NCBI RefSeq assembly: GCF_003144195.1
Contig: NW_020290027.1
Location: 124,001-188,000, forward strand
DNA: 64,000 nt
DNA from: Ceraceosorus guamensis
Taxonomy: Eukaryota > Basidiomycota > Exobasidiomycetes > Ceraceosorales > Ceraceosoraceae
Direction: 5' to 3'
The position numbers and the translations under genes were made by a program. Below the pieces are notes generated by a model. That model did no database searches and had not been told where the DNA came from. It was given only the letters and a program-made list of their open reading frames with translations. Shown in pieces: positions 58,247-64,000 of this stretch. Numbering within the stretch: the first letter of the stretch is position 1; the number at the start of each line of letters is the position of its first letter.

Positions 58247-59375
58247 ATGGTGCGCATTTCCATCTCCACCTTCGCTCTTGCAGCGCTTGCCGTTGTGGCC
58301 GCCGCTCAGCCTTCATTGGCTCACTCCAACAACGTCGCTAGACGCGATGTTGGTGGATCTGCTGGCTCGGCCCACAACCATATGGCTCAGCACCGTCGCA
58401 TGCGCCGCCGCTCCGAGAAGGCGCGTCGCTACGCTGAGACTGCTCCAGTTGCTCGTCGTAATGAGACCAGCAGCGAGGACAACCAATCCGCGCAGCCAGA
58501 GCAACAAGCTGCCAATGACAAGGAGTCTGGCAACGGCAAGGTTGCCGAGATCCCCAACTGGCAAAGTCACGTCCAGACCAGTGGTCTTCACCAACAGCAA
58601 AATAGCGGTGACGACAAAGAGAACACCGGCGACGACAAGGAGGACGACGGTGCTGATGACAAGGTTGAGCACGACAACCAGCAGCAACAGGGCGACGAGC
58701 ATCAGGGCGACGAAGGCAAGCAAGACACCAAGACTGGCGGCAGTCCTTCTGGCACCAGCTCTGGCTCCGGTTCCCCCTCTGCAACGAAAACTTCGACCGT
58801 GACCAGCGCTCCCACGAACTCTCACAGCAACTCGACGCACAGCCACAACAGCACGTCCAGCCACTCTCACAACAGCACCTCGTCCCACACCTCTCACCAT
58901 CACTCGTCCAGCAGCTCTAGCTCCTCCTCCTCCCCTTTGCCTACCGAGACCAAGTCCAAACACGAGGACGACGCATCCAAGGAGGACACTTCTGCAAGCC
59001 AGAAGAAGAGCTCGAACAAGGAGTCCACCATCTCCTCTGACGACACCACTTCTGGCGCACAAAGCGATGCTGTCGCTGTTCAGGACACGACAAGCCCCAG
59101 TGACGACGAAGACTGCGACGACGACGAGAGCGGCGCTGCAACTCAAGACGATGAGGAGGACTGTGACGAAGAAGAGGATGACGTTGAAGAGGATTGCGAT
59201 GAGGGAGAGGAAGATGCCAGCAGCAGCAATGGCGCTTCATCCGACTCTGGCAGCTCCGACAGGAAGCAGCAACCCTCGAGCAACAAGAGCAACCAGCAGA
59301 AGCAGCAGTCTCAATCTCAGTCGCAAACGCCCGCTCCAACGACTCACTCGAGCCCAGCTAAGCAGACCTCGTCGA

Positions 59376-59406
<31 letters not shown>

Positions 59407-59725
59407 CGGCGGTGGCGGTGGCAGCCTTTTCTCTGGCTATGCGACTTTCTTCTACCAAGGTGGCAACGCCGGACACTGTGGCCAGGTCAACGACGACAAC
59501 ACACCTCTTGTCGCACTCACCACCGCCATGTACGGTGGCGGCAACCATTGCGGCAAGAATGTCAAGATCACTAACAAGAAGAACGGCAAGACCGTCACGG
59601 CCAAAGTCGCGGACAGCTGTCCCACTTGCCAGACTACTCAGAGTCTCGACCTGAGCGTTGGCGCTTTCCAGGCCATTGCTAGCCTCAATGACGGTCAGGT
59701 GGAGATCTCTTGGACTTGGGCGTAA
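58247..59725 (+). CDS. Secreted RlpA-like double-psi beta-barrel (expansin-like) protein
   Basis: A single exon encodes 492 residues. The signal peptide is about residues 1-25 (ISTFALAALAVVAAAQPSLA). Several dibasic sites (Arg32-Arg33, Arg53-Arg55, Arg60-Arg61, Arg70-Arg71) could be cut by a Kex2-type protease. A low-complexity linker of roughly 320 residues follows: Gln/Asp-rich, Ser/His-rich (SHSHNSTSSHTSHHHSSSSS), then acidic with three EDCD units at about 286-325, then Ser/Gln-rich. The last 100 residues are the folded domain: SGYATFFYQGGNAGHCGQ, TAMYGGGNHCGKNVKI, AKVADSCPTCQTTQSLDLSV and GAFQAIASL, the pattern of RlpA-like/expansin-like barrels with the DLS catalytic-like aspartate. Related proteins act at cell walls or as effectors; enzymatic activity is usually not shown. 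Confidence 0.87.
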
Positions 59726-61196
59726 GCGAGCGATGGTCATTATTGTTCCTGGGCAATGTGACGCTCCCCTCCATTATACGAGCACTCGACGTGCAAAGTA
59801 TTTTTGGGACGCGAGCAATGCTCGATGCACACATTTGACCCAGAAAAACGCGTAGATCCAATTTTGTCCTGCTTGCCCGGTCGCACAGCTCAAAGTTGCA
59901 TTCACTTTCTTGTTATCCTCACGCTGCTCGATGTTCACGTATGTCACCCTGTCTATGATCGGGGAACTCGATGTCTCCGACACACACTGTTCTCACTCCC
60001 GTTTTACAAATTCCTCGTACGCATTTCAGATGTTCTGTTTCTCGCGCTCTCCCGCAATACACATCCAGGCTCGGCAAGGGGATGGATACGGTCAAGAGCT
60101 GCTGTGCAGCTACTTGCTTTTCATCTCTTTGCCTGAGCCCACCCTGTGCTGCTGTGCAGCTGGGTGTCCCAAAATTCGCTAGCGTAGGAGTGCTTGCGCT
60201 CTTGCATGTGTGTGATGTTCGACTGCTGGACGAAGTAGGCGGCCGTCTCTGGGCCCGTCGTAAGTTTGCTACGGCTAGCACCTTTGCTTGTTTGCGGCTT
60301 TTCTCCCTTCTGAACGCGCTCTCGCTCGTGCCGCCAGAGTAGAGCTTTTTGCCACGCATCGGCTTCATCACGAATCATCCAAAGGGGGCATGTTCGTCTC
60401 ATCATTGGAAAGATCGGTGGGTTGCGCAGTCACGATGCGGAAGTCCCAAGGTGTGCGCCCGCCAAGATTCACGATTGTCAAGGATGAAGCCATCATCAAT
60501 CAGCCTTACCCCTAGCCGGACTATGCGGCACTCATGTCGTGCGCAAGCGACAGGGAGAACCGATGAGCTTCAAGACGCTCGACAACACAAGTCTGGGGCA
60601 CGAGATGCTGCCCAAACTTGGATGGACGAACGGGTGGAGCCGTTGATCGTGAGTGCATGGTCGTTGCTTGAAGCGCAGCGCAAGCTTTTGCAAGAGCGCG
60701 CGGGAATCCAGCTGTACATCAACCCCGAGTGCGCGTGTTCTTGCGGGATATGGTGCTTCAACGCAGCTCAAACCCCATCTACGGCCACATCACCGGTACA
60801 AGACGAGGTCTCGTCCGCTCCCTCAAGTCAAAATCGGTAGAGCCCAGCTAGTAGCAAGGTGGGGGACCACTTGTGAATCCTGGGTGCTGTAGGTTTTTGG
60901 CCCGTCGCCACGCTACGATTGTCGCAAGCGACACTTTGACATCGCTGGGGCGACGAATCAACAGCGCTCGATGCAGTCGCGCAATTCCCCAAATAATGCG
61001 ATGAATGTATGGAATTTCGACAAAGTGTCTAGTCTTACATTGAGCGAGAGAGTAAAGATGACACAGGTGAAGGTGACACTGCATGCAGAGCAAAAATGCG
61101 GGTGGCAAGGGGCAACGGCGTATGAGCTGTATGCCAGCCGACTTTCGTGGTGGGCAAGCGAGCAATGAGAATGGTTTTGAATACGATGGCACGCCT
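59726..61196. other. Intergenic region between RlpA-like gene and the second Zn2Cys6 factor
   Basis: 1.5 kb containing the transcript ends of two convergent genes. No open frame shows family features. An ATTCACGATT element lies at 60467-60476, and GCTGCTGTGCAGCT occurs twice (about 60098 and 60148). Confidence 0.5.
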
Positions 61197-64000
61197 TCAG
61201 ACACCAACAGGCCATTCGAAAGCGCCTTCCCAACCTGCTCCAGTACTAACGAAGGACATGTCCGTGAACAAGCTGGACTCCAAAAGGTGGCTGACCATGT
61301 CATGATTCTGGGCATCCCAAGGCTGGTTCCCATTCTCGAGCGTGCCGGCATTGGCAGCAGAGGATTGGACGCCAGAGGGTCCCGCATGAAACGCGAAAGC
61401 GTCGGGAGAGCTGTGCGACGGACTGACGTCTCCAACAACACTGTGCTCGCCCGATGCTCGAGCTCGCTTCTGGGAAGCACCACCTTGTACGTGTGAGTCG
61501 GAATTGGTATCTCGTCCGCCAGCCTGCGGGTCGCCCGAACTGGCCACCAAATCATGCTGACCGCTAACTTGCGTTCCGCCTTCCTGCTGCCGTTTCCTAT
61601 AGGCGCGGCGGGCGCGGGCGAGCACGGCAGAGAGGTACGGCGCATAAGAGCCAGCGCAGCCTTCGCGCCATGGTGTGACCGATCCGGCAGCAGCGAGCGC
61701 ACTAGCGACGCGCCCGACCAGGGAGAAAGTCTGGTCGGCGTCAATGTAGGCAAAGCGCTGCTTGTCGGGGTCCAGCGCTGTGAGCTTGAGGGCAAAGACA
61801 CTGACGTACGCAACGGTGACCGTCGAGCTATTGTTGGAATAGATGAGCTTTTGAGGTGTGAAAATGTCGAGGAACAAGGTCAGATATGTGAGAGAGGCCT
61901 CGAAAGAGTCGCGGTAGATTGGTGCCAGACTTTCTGTTGGAACATGAGTGCTCCTCAGCGCGAAAGAATAGAGAATGATGAGCGCATAATTGGCGTAAAG
62001 GCGTCCATTGCGCATCCTGTACGTTCCACTTCTCTGTTCGCACCACGTTGCTCTCCAGGCGTCCACGTCGGCTTTGGCACTTTGGCGGAAGAACTCCAGC
62101 TGCAGCGCTGCGTGCTCCGCTCCACCACCTGCGACAGAACGGTCGAAGAATTCAAGATGCTTGCGCACACAGAGGCGGAGTTGCAGAACGGCCACGACGG
62201 CTTCGTCATCTGCGATAGCGAATGGTGCTCTGTGCCAGCCGGCGGCGCTCTCGCGGACGACGGGGTCGACAACTAGAGTGGACCGGCGACCCATGTGCGT
62301 CGATAGCGATTGCTCGAAGAGGAAGAGATTCATCCAAGTTCTGATATCCAAAGGGGAGAGACCTGTGAGCTCAAAGGTGTCAACGTGCTTCGCGGCTCGA
62401 GCTACACACCTTTCTCGGCTGCGCAACCGGCGTTGAAAGCCCTCGTCAAGCTCCGCAGAGCCGCTGTGGTCGTCGCCCTCTGACGAAGCACCATTTTGGC
62501 GGCCGACCTTGGCGCTCAAGATAGATGAATTCATATCGAGCTCAGACGCAATTCGTTGGCCGTAGCTGTAGGCGTATGGAGGCTCGGCAGGTCAACTGAG
62601 GCTCGCGCACGACTACCGCATCCACAGTTGCATGTCACGCACCCTAGTAAAGACCAAGAACGATCATCGGCCAGCGTCTTTGTCGGGTTATGGTAAGCAG
62701 CCATGATGATCAGCGCTTGCGCGATCTCAGGGCTTCTGAAACCTTCCATGAGAACGGCAGGCAAGATTGTCGTCTGAATGTGGCTATCAAGACGACTAGC
62801 AATCCCTGCAGCATCCGGAAGTTCAAGGGCGAAGCGTGCCGCAAGAGCGCATGCCGCGGTGAGCAGCAAGGCAGAGTGGGAACGAGCATAAGCGAAGGTG
62901 GCGAGATTCGGATCCAGAAGCGTGATCGGCGAATTCAGATGGTTCATGAAGAGCGTCCAAAGTATCTCGGCCGCGCTCTCGCTGACGAGTCCGCCTGCGA
63001 TGGGACACAACCCAGGTCGCGTATCTAACCTGGCAGAGTAGAGCCCGAAGGTCCAGTAAGTTGCTGCATTTGCCCCGGCGCTGCGGCGGTGCTCCAGACC
63101 AGATGAGATCGGAGTTGAAGGCACAGCAGGCGATGCAGGGTTGTTGGCGCTGTGAGCGGAGGAAGCTTGAGCAAGCAGCTTGAGCGGATTCGAGAGCGGC
63201 GGTAAGCCAAGATTTGCGGGCTCCTCCTTGCTGTTCTCGGACTCATCGACATCTTTCGGGAAGTTTGCGCCTTCCACATTCTCGCTGCTACGAGGCGATG
63301 GCGGCTCCACGACGATCGGCATGGCGGAGGACGCCTCACGGGACGACGTCGAGCGAGTTCGCTGCCGTTTCGAAGCGCGGGATGGTGCACTGGCTGCATC
63401 GTCCATGGGACTGTTGACGCTGCCAGATCTCTCAGAGGTGTTGGCCTGGTCAATGTTCCCGCTCGCGCTTTCTTCGCCTTTGTCTGCATCGCCGGCGCTG
63501 TTGGATATGAGTGCCAGGAGCTGCTTCCTCAAGGTAGCTTGGGCAGGATCAGCTCCTGCATCGTCCGTGTCCTTCTCCTTGTCTGATTCTTGCGCGTTCG
63601 ACTTTCTGATGTCCCCGAGCGCACCCAAGAGCGTCTCCAAGCTTCTCTCCAGCTTAGCATATTTCGCAGAGTCAGGCCGCCTGCCCCGGCGATGAGGTTC
63701 AAAGACACAAGATCGTCCTAGACGAACGCAGCGAGCACAAGACTCCCCTGGCGCCGCACCAGTGCACTTGACCTGCCAGGACGGGGGCGGCAAATTGCGA
63801 TGAGCTCCAGGCCACGCATCTCGCGCAAGTCGAGTGAAGGGCAGAAGCACAACCGTGTGAAGCTAGCCACTCACCTTACTGCCTCTGCACTCCATACACG
63901 AGACTTTGCGATCCGCACCTGCTTGCTGCGCGCCTCCCGCACCACCGCTGGCACCCGAAGCCTCATCGCGCTCTCCATGATCTCCATGAAAGTGGCTTTC
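61197..64000 (-). CDS. Zn(II)2Cys6 fungal transcription factor, 5' end missing
   Basis: Exons 63875 to beyond 64000, 62643-63772 and 61197-62565 give 875 visible residues; the start lies outside the window. The zinc cluster is split by an intron exactly at CMECRGSK / VKC and reads CX2CX6CX8CX2CX6C (VKC, GESCARCVRLGRSC), followed by a basic linker FEPHRRGRRPDSAKY and a dimerisation-like helix KLERSLETLLGALGDI. The fungal-specific regulatory domain covers ESAAEILWTLFMNHLNSPIT, RSHSALLLTAACALAARFA, EIAQALIIMAAYHNPT and RTWMNLFLFEQSLSTHMGR, with LYANYALIILYSFALR beyond. An acidic linker separates the two regions. The C-terminal 130 residues are low in complexity. The regulated pathway is unknown. 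Confidence 0.88.

Noticed and set aside
58313-59146. Antisense Val/Leu-rich 277-codon frame opposite the RlpA-like gene
   Set aside because: It looks like membrane helices, but this is only the complement of Asp/Asn/His/Ser-rich codons on the plus strand.
1-64000. Transposons, LTR elements, CRISPR arrays, tRNA and rRNA genes
   Set aside because: I looked for reverse transcriptase, integrase and transposase motifs, long terminal repeats, regular spacer arrays and tRNA box signatures and found none; a tRNAscan or RepeatMasker run would be decisive for the small ones.

Overview
The window is fungal nuclear DNA. Most genes carry several short GT-AG introns of about 65-100 nt, intergenic DNA is moderately GC-rich, and the gene set is typical of a filamentous or dimorphic fungus: two Zn2Cys6 regulators, an Msb1-type polarity protein, a heterotrimeric G-protein gamma subunit, a glyoxal oxidase and a CreC/WDR20 WD40 protein. 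Protein style (glyoxal oxidase, G-gamma, ferroportin) and the dispersed ATTCACGATT / ATTCGTGATT motifs between genes suggest a basidiomycete near the smuts (Ustilaginomycotina). The high intron density argues against Ustilago itself. This placement is an inference. I saw no transposon, virus-like element, CRISPR array, rRNA or recognisable tRNA.

Layout, left to right: Msb1-type RhoGAP-like protein (+, 5' cut off by the window edge); Pbp1/ataxin-2 (+); Fat1-type very-long-chain acyl-CoA synthetase (+); ANCHR/ZFYVE19-like B-box protein (+), convergent with a Zn2Cys6 regulator (-); diacylglycerol-kinase-fold lipid kinase (-), divergent from an uncharacterised fungal protein (+); a long reading frame joining a DUF1308 domain to an LCCL multi-pass membrane protein (-); Gpi1/PIG-Q (+), convergent with BUB1 kinase (-); 6-phosphogluconate dehydrogenase (+); G-protein gamma subunit (+); ferroportin (+), convergent with a single-pass membrane protein (-); glyoxal oxidase (-); CreC/WDR20 (-); secreted RlpA-like double-psi beta-barrel protein (+); and a second Zn2Cys6 regulator (-, 5' cut off).

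The genes do not form an evident pathway or cluster; this looks like ordinary eukaryotic gene order. Loose themes are lipid and membrane biology (Fat1, lipid kinase, Gpi1, LCCL protein), mitosis and cytokinesis (BUB1, ANCHR-like), polarity and signalling (Msb1, G-gamma, CreC), metal and redox chemistry (ferroportin, copper radical oxidase, 6PGDH) and secreted proteins (glyoxal oxidase, RlpA-like).

Exon models were built by eye from splice signals and family conservation. For every multi-exon gene with both ends in the window the predicted exons sum to a multiple of three. The most interesting observations are the DUF1308-LCCL fusion, a predicted 6-nt microexon in ferroportin, the paired MIM1-like motifs in the ANCHR-like protein, and the dispersed intergenic motif family.
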